64,000 nucleotides of DNA, taken from assembly GCA_016779935.1 (NCBI GenBank), contig JADHMQ010000007.1, positions 1 to 64,000 of the forward strand. The letters are read 5' to 3'. This document shows positions 1 through 8,083 of the stretch, piece by piece. How positions within the stretch are numbered: position 1 is the stretch's first letter; every line of letters begins with the position of its first letter. The stretch is from Flavobacteriales bacterium (lineage in GTDB: Bacteria > Bacteroidota > Bacteroidia > Flavobacteriales > UBA7312). The position numbers were made by a program, and so were the translations under genes. Below the pieces are notes generated by a model that was given only the letters and a program-made list of their open reading frames with translations, ran no database searches and was not told where the DNA came from.

Positions 1-128
1 CTCAAGTCTGCACCACCGAAAGAGAGTCTTAAATCATCCGGCAAAAACATAAGCCCTGCTACGGCTAATGGAATTATAACCGATATAGCCACAATAAGTG
101 GTATATAAAATTTATCGTTTTGATTCAT
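1..128 (-). CDS. DUF420-type membrane protein, N-terminal part (cut by window edge)
   Basis: Reading the minus strand from the ATG at 128 gives an open frame of 42 codons to the window edge. It starts MNQNDKFYIPLIVAIS, continues into a hydrophobic helix (about residues 8-27), then an LPDD turn. From memory this resembles the start of DUF420 (YozB-like) membrane proteins, which often follow SCO genes in Bacteroidota oxidase clusters. The start overlaps the end of the SCO gene by 17 bases, so the two are probably translated from one mRNA. Only the first transmembrane helix is visible. The family name is therefore likely but not proven, and a function in oxidase assembly is only inferred from position. 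Confidence 0.7.
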   Translation of the reverse strand, partial: MNQNDKFYIPLIVAISVIIPLAVAGLMFLPDDLRLSFGGADL

Positions 129-798
129 CTTTATCCTTCTTCGCCAAATTGTACTCAGCCATTAACACCTTAATATCGTCAATAAGTAAATCTACCTCGT
201 AATCGCTTGTTCCGTCATAGACTCCAATATTATTTCCATTATCGTCCTCTCGTGCTCTGATTCGACCCTCTTTATCAATAAGCACAAAATACTCTGAATG
301 CAAGAAACCGCCCTCTGCAGTGCTGTCTTCCATTGCACTTACGAAATAGCTTTTGGCAATGCCATAAATGTCTTCTCGATTACCGGTTACAAAATTCCAA
401 TTGGATAAATCGGCTTCCATCTTCTGAGCATATTCAAGCAATACTTCTGGGGTATCGTATTCTGGGAAGACAGAGTGAGAAATGATTTTAAAATCAGAAT
501 AGTTTTCCATCTTTTGCTGTATGCGACGCATATTGTAAGTCATCACTGGGCAAATAGTTGGACAGGTAGTAAAGACAAAATTCGCTAAGTAGATACTCCC
601 TTTGTAATCGTCTTGGCTTATAGCCTCTCCAAACTGATTGGTAAAACTAAATTCTGGGATATATTGGTGTTGTGATTCATCTTCTCCACCAACATAAGGC
701 AGATGGGCAAAGTTATGATTGCCATAACTAAAGAAAATATAAATAGCCGATGGCAGTATGAGAATTAGGGCTGCTAATAAGCCTTTATACTTCTTCAT
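112..798 (-). CDS. SCO1/SenC-family copper chaperone for cytochrome c oxidase
   Basis: This 228-residue protein has one N-terminal membrane anchor (about residues 5-24) and then a thioredoxin-like SCO domain exposed to the periplasm. The copper-binding motif is CPTIC with C79 and C83, and the third ligand is very likely H167 in FLHSEYFV. SCO proteins deliver copper to the CuA site of oxidase subunit II and help reduce its cysteines. The gene is the fifth of a minus-strand run that starts with heme O synthase and includes two oxidase subunit III genes, which fits that role. It is separated by 3 bases from the subunit IV gene upstream and overlaps the DUF420 gene downstream. All key residues are present. 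Confidence 0.93.
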   Translation of the reverse strand: MKKYKGLLAALILILPSAIYIFFSYGNHNFAHLPYVGGEDESQHQYIPEFSFTNQFGEAISQDDYKGSIYLANFVFTTCPTICPVMTYNMRRIQQKMENYSDFKIISHSVFPEYDTPEVLLEYAQKMEADLSNWNFVTGNREDIYGIAKSYFVSAMEDSTAEGGFLHSEYFVLIDKEGRIRAREDDNGNNIGVYDGTSDYEVDLLIDDIKVLMAEYNLAKKDKDESKR

Positions 799-801
799 TT
801 C

Positions 802-1119
802 TTATAAGGTTCCGAAGATGTAGTGACCTTCTGTTAGTAAAATAAATACTAGGTAAGGAATCAATACAACTGCAGGTAATAAGATGGAAAGTTTTAATCC
901 CTTCACCTCATGTCCTAAGTGCATGAATTCCATTACAATATAAGCTGCCTTAATGATAGTTAGAACAATAAAGATTAGGTTCAATAAGGTTGTTCCTAAA
1001 AATGAATTGTCAATCAATACTGCAGGCTTAATAATTCCTAAAATAACCTCAACAGCGGTAACGATAAGGAGTATCCAAAATACTCTCCAAATCCACCATG
1101 TTCCTGTTTGCTCTGACAT
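802..1119 (-). CDS. Cytochrome c oxidase subunit IV family protein
   Basis: The 105-residue product begins MSEQTGTWWIWRVFWILLIV. I chose this ATG at 1119 rather than the upstream in-frame one at 1194, because the longer form would overlap the subunit III gene and adds a stretch unlike the family. Three hydrophobic helices are visible (about residues 10-27, 36-60 and 72-98), with the motif MEFMHLG between the second and third, typical of bacterial COX4/CtaF-like small subunits. It lies 17 bases after the long subunit III gene and 3 bases before the SCO gene. Its role is structural within the terminal oxidase. Catalysis resides in subunits I and II, encoded at 39817-42636. Confidence 0.88.
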   Translation of the reverse strand: MSEQTGTWWIWRVFWILLIVTAVEVILGIIKPAVLIDNSFLGTTLLNLIFIVLTIIKAAYIVMEFMHLGHEVKGLKLSILLPAVVLIPYLVFILLTEGHYIFGTL

Positions 1120-1136
1120 AATATTATTTTTTATTG

Positions 1137-2060
1137 TTAGACTAAATAGAAGAATGTAAATACGAATACCCAAACTAAATCGACAAAGTGCCAATACAGT
1201 CCGACTTTTTCAATCATTTCATAATGTCCTCTTCTTTCGTATGTTCCTTTAATTACATTAACGAATATCACTATTAAAATTACCACTCCACTGAAAACGT
1301 GAAATCCGTGAAATCCAGTGATGAAGTAAAAGAAATTAGCGAATAACTGATGTCCATATTCATTACGGATTAAGTTTGCGCCTAATACTACTTCTGCATT
1401 ATTCAAATACGCTTGTGCTGCGGCATCGCTTACTACGGATTTATCAGTTAATCGTATTCCTAAATCTGGGCGTTGAGCTAACGCTTCTTTTACATCTTCA
1501 ATAGTAATGTTTACATCATCGGCATATGAGTCAACACCAACCAAATCGTAAATAGAGTAAAAGTGTTCGTCTTCATCTACTACATGAACTATCTCATGGT
1601 TTGGTAATTCTATTCCTCCTTTATCGCCGTGAATAAAGTGTCCCCACTCCCATGCTTGAGAGCCTAAAAAGGTAAATCCACCAATTATGGTTAGTAACAT
1701 CCAAAGGGTTACTCCTTTTTTATCGTTTTTGTTTCCTGCATTTACAGCCAATACCATTGTTACGGAACTCATAATAAGTATGAAAGTCATAAGGGCAACG
1801 AACAATAATGGATGGTCGCCGTGTAAGAATGGGAAATGTGTAAATACGTCTTCAGCTACTGGCCATAGATGCGAGTACTTGAATCGCATAAAACCATATG
1901 CTGATAAAAATCCAGAGAAAGTAAGTGCATCTGAAACTAGGAAGAACCACATCATTAGCTTGCCGTAGCTCGCTACAAATGGTTTTTCTCCACCAGACCA
2001 TGCTTCTTTTTCATTTTTAGTGATGTCTGTCATTTTTTCTAGGTTTGAAAAGTTTTGCAA
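1137..2060 (-). CDS. Cytochrome c oxidase subunit III, long form
   Basis: This 307-residue protein belongs to the heme-copper oxidase subunit III family. The membrane core is split. Helices span about residues 33-59, 84-106 and 117-135, followed by a hydrophilic insertion of roughly 95 residues (about 141-235), then the conserved block FITGFHGFHVFSG and YWHFVDLVWVFVF near the C terminus. The insertion is much longer than the loop of mitochondrial-type subunit III and probably faces the periplasm. The start at 2060 leaves a 2-base gap to the preceding gene; an alternative ATG at 2030 (MTDITKNEKEAW) is equally plausible. It forms a tandem pair with the shorter subunit III encoded just upstream. 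Confidence 0.92.
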   Translation of the reverse strand: MQNFSNLEKMTDITKNEKEAWSGGEKPFVASYGKLMMWFFLVSDALTFSGFLSAYGFMRFKYSHLWPVAEDVFTHFPFLHGDHPLLFVALMTFILIMSSVTMVLAVNAGNKNDKKGVTLWMLLTIIGGFTFLGSQAWEWGHFIHGDKGGIELPNHEIVHVVDEDEHFYSIYDLVGVDSYADDVNITIEDVKEALAQRPDLGIRLTDKSVVSDAAAQAYLNNAEVVLGANLIRNEYGHQLFANFFYFITGFHGFHVFSGVVILIVIFVNVIKGTYERRGHYEMIEKVGLYWHFVDLVWVFVFTFFYLV

Positions 2061-2062
2061 TA

Positions 2063-2629
2063 TTAATGATTATATAGTAAAAACAGGAATAAATAAAGCC
2101 ATAAAAAGTCAAGAAAGTGCCAAAAAATAGCACAAAGCTCAACTCCTAGATAATTATTGCTATTGTATGCTCCTTTTTTCGCTTTGTAAGTTGTTACTGC
2201 TAGGGCCAATAACCCGCCTCCTAAATGAAATAAATGCATAAGAGTAAGCACATATAAAAAAGAGCCTGACGCATTACTTCCTGGACCTGTAAAATATACA
2301 CCGTTGGTATATAAAACTTGCCATGTTATGTACTGTGATAATGCAAAGGCCAATCCTAATACAAGGGTGTAATTGAAGCCTTTTTGTGCTTTTTCTAGCT
2401 CATCATTTTTTATGCTCTTCTTAGCCCAATTCATAGTCAAGCTGGAAAGGATTATGAAGACTGTACTCAGGTAAAACCATATTGGGAATTCGAAATCCAA
2501 CCAATTACCTTCTGCTTTTCGCACTAAATAAGCACTGGTAAGACCGGCAAAAATCATTGCCATACTTATCATTGAAATCCATAATAACGGCTTAGCCGAT
2601 TTCTTTTTTTGCTCTTCAAATGTTGTCAT
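2063..2629 (-). CDS. Cytochrome c oxidase subunit III, short form
   Basis: This 188-residue membrane protein has five predicted helices and the subunit III signatures LMHLFHLGGG (about residues 130-139) and FWHFLDFLWLYLF near the C terminus. It is shorter than a classical seven-helix subunit III, as is common for caa3/aa3 oxidases of bacteria. The start codon overlaps the stop of the heme O synthase gene (ATGA, 4 bases), indicating translational coupling. The next gene encodes a second, longer subunit III. Whether both sit in the same enzyme, or serve alternative forms, cannot be told from the sequence. Confidence 0.92.
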   Translation of the reverse strand: MTTFEEQKKKSAKPLLWISMISMAMIFAGLTSAYLVRKAEGNWLDFEFPIWFYLSTVFIILSSLTMNWAKKSIKNDELEKAQKGFNYTLVLGLAFALSQYITWQVLYTNGVYFTGPGSNASGSFLYVLTLMHLFHLGGGLLALAVTTYKAKKGAYNSNNYLGVELCAIFWHFLDFLWLYLFLFLLYNH

Positions 2630-3480
2630 AATAGTTTATCAATAACATAGATTAATTGTAAAATAGGAAGGTAGAAGAATGAGGCAAACATCAGTTTTTT
2701 TGCGTCTTCGTCTTTTAAGGTTTTAAAAAGGATAAGGGATTTTGTAAAAAACCATAGTCCAAGCAATACCGCCAAAAGCAATGCCACAGTGGACATCTCT
2801 AATGCTCCTGTGAAACTGAATACTGGTAATATGGACAAGGGTATTAGAAAAAATGTATATATCATGGTTTTTGATGCTGTACCCTTATCTTTTCCACCAG
2901 GCAACATTTTGAATCCAGCTCTTGTATAGTCATCATCACAAACCCAAGCAATCGCCCAAAAGTGTGGAAATTGCCATATAAACTGTATGGCAAAAAGTAT
3001 TCCTGCTTCAATGGAAAAGTCATTTGTAACTGCTACCCAACCCAACATAAATGGTATTGCTCCCGGAAAGGCTCCAACAAATACCGAAAATGAAGTCGTT
3101 CTTTTTAAAGGAGTATACGCTAAAACATATAGCAATACTGATAAGGCTCCAAAAAACCCGCAATACAAGTTTATCATGAATAAGAGGAGTACTCCAAAAC
3201 CTCCCATAAAAACAGATAAGAAAAAAGCCTGATTGACTTTCATCCTACTTTTTGGTAACGGACGATCGGCAGTTCTCAGCATAAGCTTGTCCAAATCTTT
3301 TTCAATAATCTGATTGAAGCCGTTCGACGAAGCCACAACTAAAAAACCGCCAAGTATTAAACATAGCAAGTCGATAGAATTAAATGCTCCACCTGCTATA
3401 AAAAAGCCAGCAATGGCAGAAAAAACAACACTTGTTGTCAGTCTAATTTTTGAAAGTTGAAGAATGTCGCTTAAAGACAT
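2626..3480 (-). CDS. cyoE: Protoheme IX farnesyltransferase (heme O synthase)
   Basis: The 284-residue integral membrane protein belongs to the UbiA prenyltransferase superfamily and makes heme O from heme B and farnesyl diphosphate, the first step toward heme A for the aa3 oxidase. The first prenyl-diphosphate motif is visible as NGFNQIIEKDLDKLMLRT (around residues 53-70), the family-typical LAYTPLKRTT follows, and the second aspartate-rich region is WVCDDDYTRAGFKML (around residues 179-193). About nine hydrophobic helices are present. It is the first gene of the run 3480 to 1, coupled by a 4-base overlap to subunit III. The 129-base gap upstream (3481-3609) holds no clear promoter match. 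Confidence 0.95.
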   Translation of the reverse strand: MSLSDILQLSKIRLTTSVVFSAIAGFFIAGGAFNSIDLLCLILGGFLVVASSNGFNQIIEKDLDKLMLRTADRPLPKSRMKVNQAFFLSVFMGGFGVLLLFMINLYCGFFGALSVLLYVLAYTPLKRTTSFSVFVGAFPGAIPFMLGWVAVTNDFSIEAGILFAIQFIWQFPHFWAIAWVCDDDYTRAGFKMLPGGKDKGTASKTMIYTFFLIPLSILPVFSFTGALEMSTVALLLAVLLGLWFFTKSLILFKTLKDEDAKKLMFASFFYLPILQLIYVIDKLL

Positions 3481-3609
3481 TTTATAAGTGGTTGATTTAA
3501 TGTAACTTACGTATTATTTGAAAGGTTTTTTTCCAAAGTGTAAATTTACCACTTTTTCTATTTTCAAAGCCCTCTTAAAAGGATAAATATTATCAAATTT
3601 AGAAAAGGT

Positions 3610-5208
3610 CTAAAAATCGTAGTATATATTTCTTAAATCTGTTTTAAGTCCAAAAAATAAATATTGATTTTCCGTACTCATACTTAAATCTTCTGTATTT
3701 CTACTGGACACTCCTACCTCAAGCTTCAGATTGGTGATAGGGTTAATCAGATAACCCACTCTAAAATCTACAAATTGTAGGTCAGTAGTATTTCCTTGAG
3801 CCACTTCGTTTCCATAATCTTCTCTATTTTCATCATAAGAAACAAGAATATCACTTCCGTAGTTTCTGGAGTCACCATCAATTTGACCACCATGTTGAGC
3901 AACAACTACTTTTAAATCAGCAGTCCACCTATCCTTTCGGTACCTCAATATGCTTACATTCTCTATAAAGTTTGCTCCAAGAGGGTGAGCCAATGGCTGT
4001 GAATAATGTGCGTAGGATAAAATGGGACTTTTATGGCTAAATGTAAACGGTCTTGCTGAGTTTATCTCCGTTTGAAAACTTAAATTCTCATACCCAAATA
4101 AGTCAAAACATTTAAAGCCTATTTGCCCCCCAAATTTATTAGCCCAATAGCCATTTCTTGCTCTTAACTCAGACAAAGTGAATTCATCAAGAACTACTTG
4201 TCCATACAAATGAGATAAATCAGAAAGCTTGTATTTAAAGCCTAATCCCATAATAGCATTGCCTTGTCTAGAATAGGAAACCGAATATTCAACGGGTCTG
4301 TAGAATATTATTGGATTTAAGTAATTGATGTCAAAAACATTGCCTAAGCTATCTTCTCCCAATATGATAGACTCAAAGATATTTAATGTTAATCGACTGC
4401 CAATATTTGCACTCAAATAATGAGTCGCGTTAAATTTTTCACGACTGAGATCAGGGAAACCATTATGGGCGGTAGTCTCTGAATCCCAATCAATCTGTTG
4501 AAGGCTTGAAAAAAGGTTAACATACTTTACTTTCCAGATACTAGTAGTTATCTTAAAGTAAGGATAGTTGAAGGAGTTATCGGACAATAACATAGAGCGA
4601 TAACCGTCGCCGAAGAAATGTTTACCATGACCTATTTCAAAGTTAAAATAGTCATTCGCATCATAATTTACATAGGCTTGGGAAAAATAAAAATCTAAAT
4701 CGGAATTGGGAACAGAATTATTTTTTTTTGCCATTCCCTGGCCAGGAACCACCCTGTCGTGAGTCAGCATATAATCGTAGATATAATCAGATACATTCAT
4801 CTGATTTTCATAAAAAGAGGAGTTAAAACGTACTTTATCACCTATTCTACCTTTAAGCTCAATTCCTCGAGTATTCACATATCTGTTTTCATCATCAGCA
4901 CCAATTTCTAGATGTAAAAGGGGGTTTACATAAAAGTCGTAATTTTTTGATTTTACAAAAAATAAATTATCATTCAAAAAATTGTGGAGATAGGTTTTTT
5001 TTGTTTCAATAGGGAAAATTGAACTATAATACGAGGTATCATTCAAGGATAATTTAAAAGGTTTAATAGATGTATGTTCCGAAATTCCAATAGCATGCGA
5101 ATCTTTCTCAAAATTGGCATAATAGGCATGACTCAAAGGGGTATTAAACTGAGCAAATGAAGCCTTAAATATCAAGAGAAAAATAAATTGAAAGAGTATC
5201 CTTTTCAT
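3610..5208 (-). CDS. Outer-membrane beta-barrel protein, Wzi / RemB-like
   Basis: This 532-residue protein starts with a signal peptide (MKRILFQFIFLLIFKASFAQ) and then shows alternating aromatic and polar strands ending in a phenylalanine, typical of an outer-membrane beta-barrel. The motif GHGKHFFGDGYRSMLLSD around residues 193-210 and the following FNYPYFKITT resemble what I recall of Wzi-type capsule-assembly proteins and of proteins annotated RemB in Flavobacteria. It directly follows the polysaccharide cluster (25 bases after the glycosyltransferase gene) but has its own promoter-like element. A role in binding or displaying the glycan made by that cluster is the natural inference. Gliding involvement is possible but not shown by the sequence. 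Confidence 0.6.
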   Translation of the reverse strand: MKRILFQFIFLLIFKASFAQFNTPLSHAYYANFEKDSHAIGISEHTSIKPFKLSLNDTSYYSSIFPIETKKTYLHNFLNDNLFFVKSKNYDFYVNPLLHLEIGADDENRYVNTRGIELKGRIGDKVRFNSSFYENQMNVSDYIYDYMLTHDRVVPGQGMAKKNNSVPNSDLDFYFSQAYVNYDANDYFNFEIGHGKHFFGDGYRSMLLSDNSFNYPYFKITTSIWKVKYVNLFSSLQQIDWDSETTAHNGFPDLSREKFNATHYLSANIGSRLTLNIFESIILGEDSLGNVFDINYLNPIIFYRPVEYSVSYSRQGNAIMGLGFKYKLSDLSHLYGQVVLDEFTLSELRARNGYWANKFGGQIGFKCFDLFGYENLSFQTEINSARPFTFSHKSPILSYAHYSQPLAHPLGANFIENVSILRYRKDRWTADLKVVVAQHGGQIDGDSRNYGSDILVSYDENREDYGNEVAQGNTTDLQFVDFRVGYLINPITNLKLEVGVSSRNTEDLSMSTENQYLFFGLKTDLRNIYYDF

Positions 5209-5215
5209 ATTTAAA

Positions 5216-5245
5216 CAAAGGTAATTAAAAGATTAAGACAGTAAA
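5216..5245 (-). promoter_or_regulatory. Bacteroidota-type promoter for the Wzi/RemB-like gene
   Basis: On the minus strand TACCTTTG (5223-5216) matches the TAnnTTTG -7 element exactly. TTTA (5245-5242), 18 bases upstream, is one base off the -33 TTTG. The ATG at 5208 follows after 7 bases, so the transcript would have almost no leader. The element lies between the glycosyltransferase stop and the barrel gene and overlaps the former's 3' end. Confidence 0.45.
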
Positions 5246-6348
5246 CTTTTGTACGAGGCTGCTATTTGATTCCACGAAAAACTAGAGTTCATTGTTTCAA
5301 GCGCTGACTTTGAATAAGTATTTATTGACTTCTTGCCGTCGAAAAGACTATTAATCTTGTCGGCTAAATCGTCGATACTAAGTGATTCAAAAAGCAATCC
5401 ATTTTTATTATGCTCTACGACTTCTTCAAAAGGAGTAATGTTGGAGGCTACTACCGGTAACCCATAGGACATCGCCATAAGTAGAACTCCACTCTGAAAA
5501 ATTATTTCGTAGGGTAAAATCATAGCATCCACCGCTTTAAAATACAATTCTCTTCTAGCGTCAGAAATATAATTTATGTCCAAAATTAAGCGTTGGCTTA
5601 TATTAAGCTCATCAATGATTTTTTGATACTTTTCAAAATTTTCTTTTCCTGTATCGCCTGCAATTATCAAACGAACATTCGGATTAACTTTTGGAATAGC
5701 TCTTAACAAAACATCAAGTCGTTTAGTGGGTTTAAATCTACCAAAGAAAAGGATATATGGGGAATCAGCGTCTAGTTTTAATTCCTTTCGAGCAATCGTT
5801 TTGGTAATGTTAGAATCTGGTAAATCTGTAAATCCTCCATGTTTTATTATGCGAATTTTAGAATGCACTTTAGGAGATATTAAAGGGAGTAAATTTTTCC
5901 TAGAATAGTCGTTGTGTACTATTATATGCTCTGACCAATGGTTGTATATTAATCGGTGATACAGACTATTGTCTTGATTCGTGAAAGATGAAACATCATG
6001 AGAAATGGTAATGATTTTAAAACCAAAAAACTTACTTATCAAATACGTAAAAAAGGCCATATTATGCGTAGAAAACACATGTACTATAAGCTCTTTTACG
6101 CCTTGTCTTTTACAATCTAAACAAGACAAAACCATTCCCTTCAAGAAGTTAAATGTTTGATGAATTTTTGACGAAAAGAACGTTCCAAAAAACACTTTTG
6201 CAACTATAGATTTTGAACGGTACTCAAAGTTAGAGTAAATAAAAGTCTGAACATTTATATTGTCTAGGGCTTGGCATAAATATGTATCATAATGATTCAT
6301 GCCACTTTTTATCCCAACAGGATCTATTATGGCTACTCTTTTTTCCAT
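5233..6348 (-). CDS. Glycosyltransferase family 4-like (GT-B fold)
   Basis: The 371-residue cytoplasmic protein has the two-domain layout of GT4 retaining glycosyltransferases. The nucleotide-sugar binding half begins near residue 190 with YILFFGRFKPTKRLDVLL, followed by LIIAGD. The carboxylate motif region QSGVLLMAMSYGLPVVAS, with EEVVEHNKNGLLF after it, lies around residues 285-320. The N-terminal acceptor half contains YLISKFFGFKIITISHD. It should add one sugar to the growing repeat unit of the polysaccharide encoded here. Its start overlaps the end of the first sulfotransferase by 16 bases, so the genes are co-transcribed. The sugar donor cannot be read from the sequence. Confidence 0.9.
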   Translation of the reverse strand: MEKRVAIIDPVGIKSGMNHYDTYLCQALDNINVQTFIYSNFEYRSKSIVAKVFFGTFFSSKIHQTFNFLKGMVLSCLDCKRQGVKELIVHVFSTHNMAFFTYLISKFFGFKIITISHDVSSFTNQDNSLYHRLIYNHWSEHIIVHNDYSRKNLLPLISPKVHSKIRIIKHGGFTDLPDSNITKTIARKELKLDADSPYILFFGRFKPTKRLDVLLRAIPKVNPNVRLIIAGDTGKENFEKYQKIIDELNISQRLILDINYISDARRELYFKAVDAMILPYEIIFQSGVLLMAMSYGLPVVASNITPFEEVVEHNKNGLLFESLSIDDLADKINSLFDGKKSINTYSKSALETMNSSFSWNQIAASYKSLLS

Positions 6349-7181
6349 CTACTTAAATCTACTTCTAACATGGACTCTATTTTTTCAATGTCAGTTAGGT
6401 AATGTAATCTTATTTTTGATTTTAGTTCATCTGAAAATACAGGCTTGCTTTTTTTAAGAAAAACTGCTTTTCTCAGACGATCTAGGTTCTTTTTTGAAAG
6501 TAAAAACTTAACGGATTTTCTTACCCAATTGTACTTGTAAAGAAAAGAGATGATTGTAGACGATGGGGATAAGAAAGGGTTTTGAACAGTAAAGTCTGTA
6601 TCCAATTTTTCAATTTCTAAAAAGTCCACAAGCTCTTCCATAACTTGAGCAGTATTATTTTTAAAATCAGAATAAAAAATGATTTTCACTTTATCTTTTC
6701 CAAAAGTAGAAAGATAACGTTCAAGCTGAGCATGATATAAACCCAACTCTATGAACTGCTGAAAAAATTTTGGATATTTTTCTTTGTTTGAAATAATATC
6801 TTCAAAACTCACATTACAAAACCCTAACCGACAATCCATAAGGTAATGAGATAACGCCCTTTCGACTGGGCTTCTTAGCATAATGATGATTTTAGCATTC
6901 TTATTGTAATCATAAATACGCTTTGGAACATCTTCATAGAAAAGGTAAGACACACTGGCCTCACCCATTATCTTTTTATCTTCAGCAAATAGATTATGAT
7001 AGTTTTTTGTGCTTTCAATTGACTTAGAATTGTAATATAAGGAGGAGACTTCTTTTGATGAAAAAAAGTTAGGCTCTTTGACTGTACTCATGCTTACTTT
7101 AGCATGTTTACTTAAATAAAAATGAAGAGAGGTTGTTCCTGCTTTTGGAGCGCCAACTATAAATGTATTTACCTTCATCAT
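6333..7181 (-). CDS. PAPS-dependent carbohydrate sulfotransferase (first of two)
   Basis: The 282-residue protein shows both cofactor motifs of the sulfotransferase family. The 5'-phosphosulfate loop is VGAPKAGTTSLHFYL (residues 9-23) and the 3'-phosphate motif is LRSPVERALSHY (about residues 102-113, with R103 and S111). EPNFF near residue 36 is also typical. These enzymes move sulfate from PAPS to a hydroxyl of a sugar, here presumably a repeat unit assembled in the cytoplasm. The gene overlaps the GT4 gene downstream by 16 bases and the GT2 gene upstream by 1 base. A second sulfotransferase lies at 10987-11910, so the product glycan may carry two sulfates or sulfates on different sugars. 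Confidence 0.88.
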   Translation of the reverse strand: MMKVNTFIVGAPKAGTTSLHFYLSKHAKVSMSTVKEPNFFSSKEVSSLYYNSKSIESTKNYHNLFAEDKKIMGEASVSYLFYEDVPKRIYDYNKNAKIIIMLRSPVERALSHYLMDCRLGFCNVSFEDIISNKEKYPKFFQQFIELGLYHAQLERYLSTFGKDKVKIIFYSDFKNNTAQVMEELVDFLEIEKLDTDFTVQNPFLSPSSTIISFLYKYNWVRKSVKFLLSKKNLDRLRKAVFLKKSKPVFSDELKSKIRLHYLTDIEKIESMLEVDLSRWKKE

Positions 7182-8083
7182 TACATTTTTAATCCTTTAA
7201 AATATGAGGACTGAATTAATTTAAAGGTGCTCCATTTTTTTTCAAAATTAACGCTGAAAAAAAACCTTAAAGTCACATAAAACCATAATTGAATAAGGTA
7301 TATAATTGAAAAGCGTGATTCATTTTTTTTCAAAAAGTATACATGATTTTTGCAGTTTTGTTTAATGAAAAAATCACTGTAATAATTTGAGCCCTTTGAA
7401 CTTCTGGACTTTGTTAGGCTTCCAATTTTATGAAAAAACTCCACATTATGCATATATCTTATCTCATGTCTATCATCAAGCTTAAGTCTGTAAAAAAAGT
7501 CAGAGTCATCAAAATAAACGAAATATTTTTCATCCATATACCCAATATCCTCAAAGACTTTTTTGTGAATTAACACACAACATGAAGGTGCATAGTCAAC
7601 AATATCGTCTTCATTATACTGCTGAGTATCAACTTCTCCTTGACCTCTGTGATAATTCAATAAGGCTTTATTCTTATTATAAAATCCGCCCGCATACCAA
7701 ATTTTGTTGGGAGGGGAAAAATAATTCATCTTAGGAACCACTACACTTGAACCATACTTTCTTTGAGTGTTCAGTAATTTAGACAGTAAGCTAGATTCAA
7801 AGACTGTATCGTTATTAAGTAAAAGGACAAAATCACAATCGTTTTCAATAGCTAACTTTATGCCTTGATTATTACCTGTTGCTATACCTAAATTTTGCTT
7901 GTTTTCAACGAGTATTTTATTAGTAAAGTTCCATGAATTAATGTTGTCTACCGATTTGTCTGATGAAGCATTGTCAATAAAAAAAAGAAGAAAATTTTTA
8001 TATTCTTGTTGCTGAATTGAGTTGAAAAAATCGGCTAAGACATGTTCACTGTTATACGTAACGGTTACAATTCCTATTTTCAT
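7181..8083 (-). CDS. Glycosyltransferase family 2 (rhamnosyltransferase-like)
   Basis: The 300-residue protein has a GT-A fold start, MKIGIVTVTYNSEHVLADFF, then FFIDNASSDKSV and NLGIATGNNQGI, the pattern of WbbL-like and RfbF-like GT2 enzymes. The metal-binding region is LLLNNDTVFE (N91, D92, T93). The catalytic-base region is YFDDSDFFYRL near residue 195. A hydrophobic C-terminal stretch (about residues 262-278) may touch the membrane. It overlaps the epimerase gene by 4 bases and the sulfotransferase gene by 1 base. Given the adjacent dTDP-rhamnose-type epimerase, transfer of a deoxyhexose is plausible, but that is inference. Confidence 0.88.
   Translation of the reverse strand: MKIGIVTVTYNSEHVLADFFNSIQQQEYKNFLLFFIDNASSDKSVDNINSWNFTNKILVENKQNLGIATGNNQGIKLAIENDCDFVLLLNNDTVFESSLLSKLLNTQRKYGSSVVVPKMNYFSPPNKIWYAGGFYNKNKALLNYHRGQGEVDTQQYNEDDIVDYAPSCCVLIHKKVFEDIGYMDEKYFVYFDDSDFFYRLKLDDRHEIRYMHNVEFFHKIGSLTKSRSSKGSNYYSDFFIKQNCKNHVYFLKKNESRFSIIYLIQLWFYVTLRFFFSVNFEKKWSTFKLIQSSYFKGLKM

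Noticed and set aside
1120-1194. Extended N terminus for oxidase subunit IV
   Set aside because: The extension is antiparallel to nothing useful, lies over the end of subunit III, and the ATG at 1119 gives the expected family start.
3535-3553. AAAGTG / CACTTT hairpin as a terminator for the Wzi/RemB-like gene
   Set aside because: On the minus strand no T-run follows the stem, and the stem is AT-rich and short. The palindromic core GTAAATTTAC (3540-3549) may be chance.
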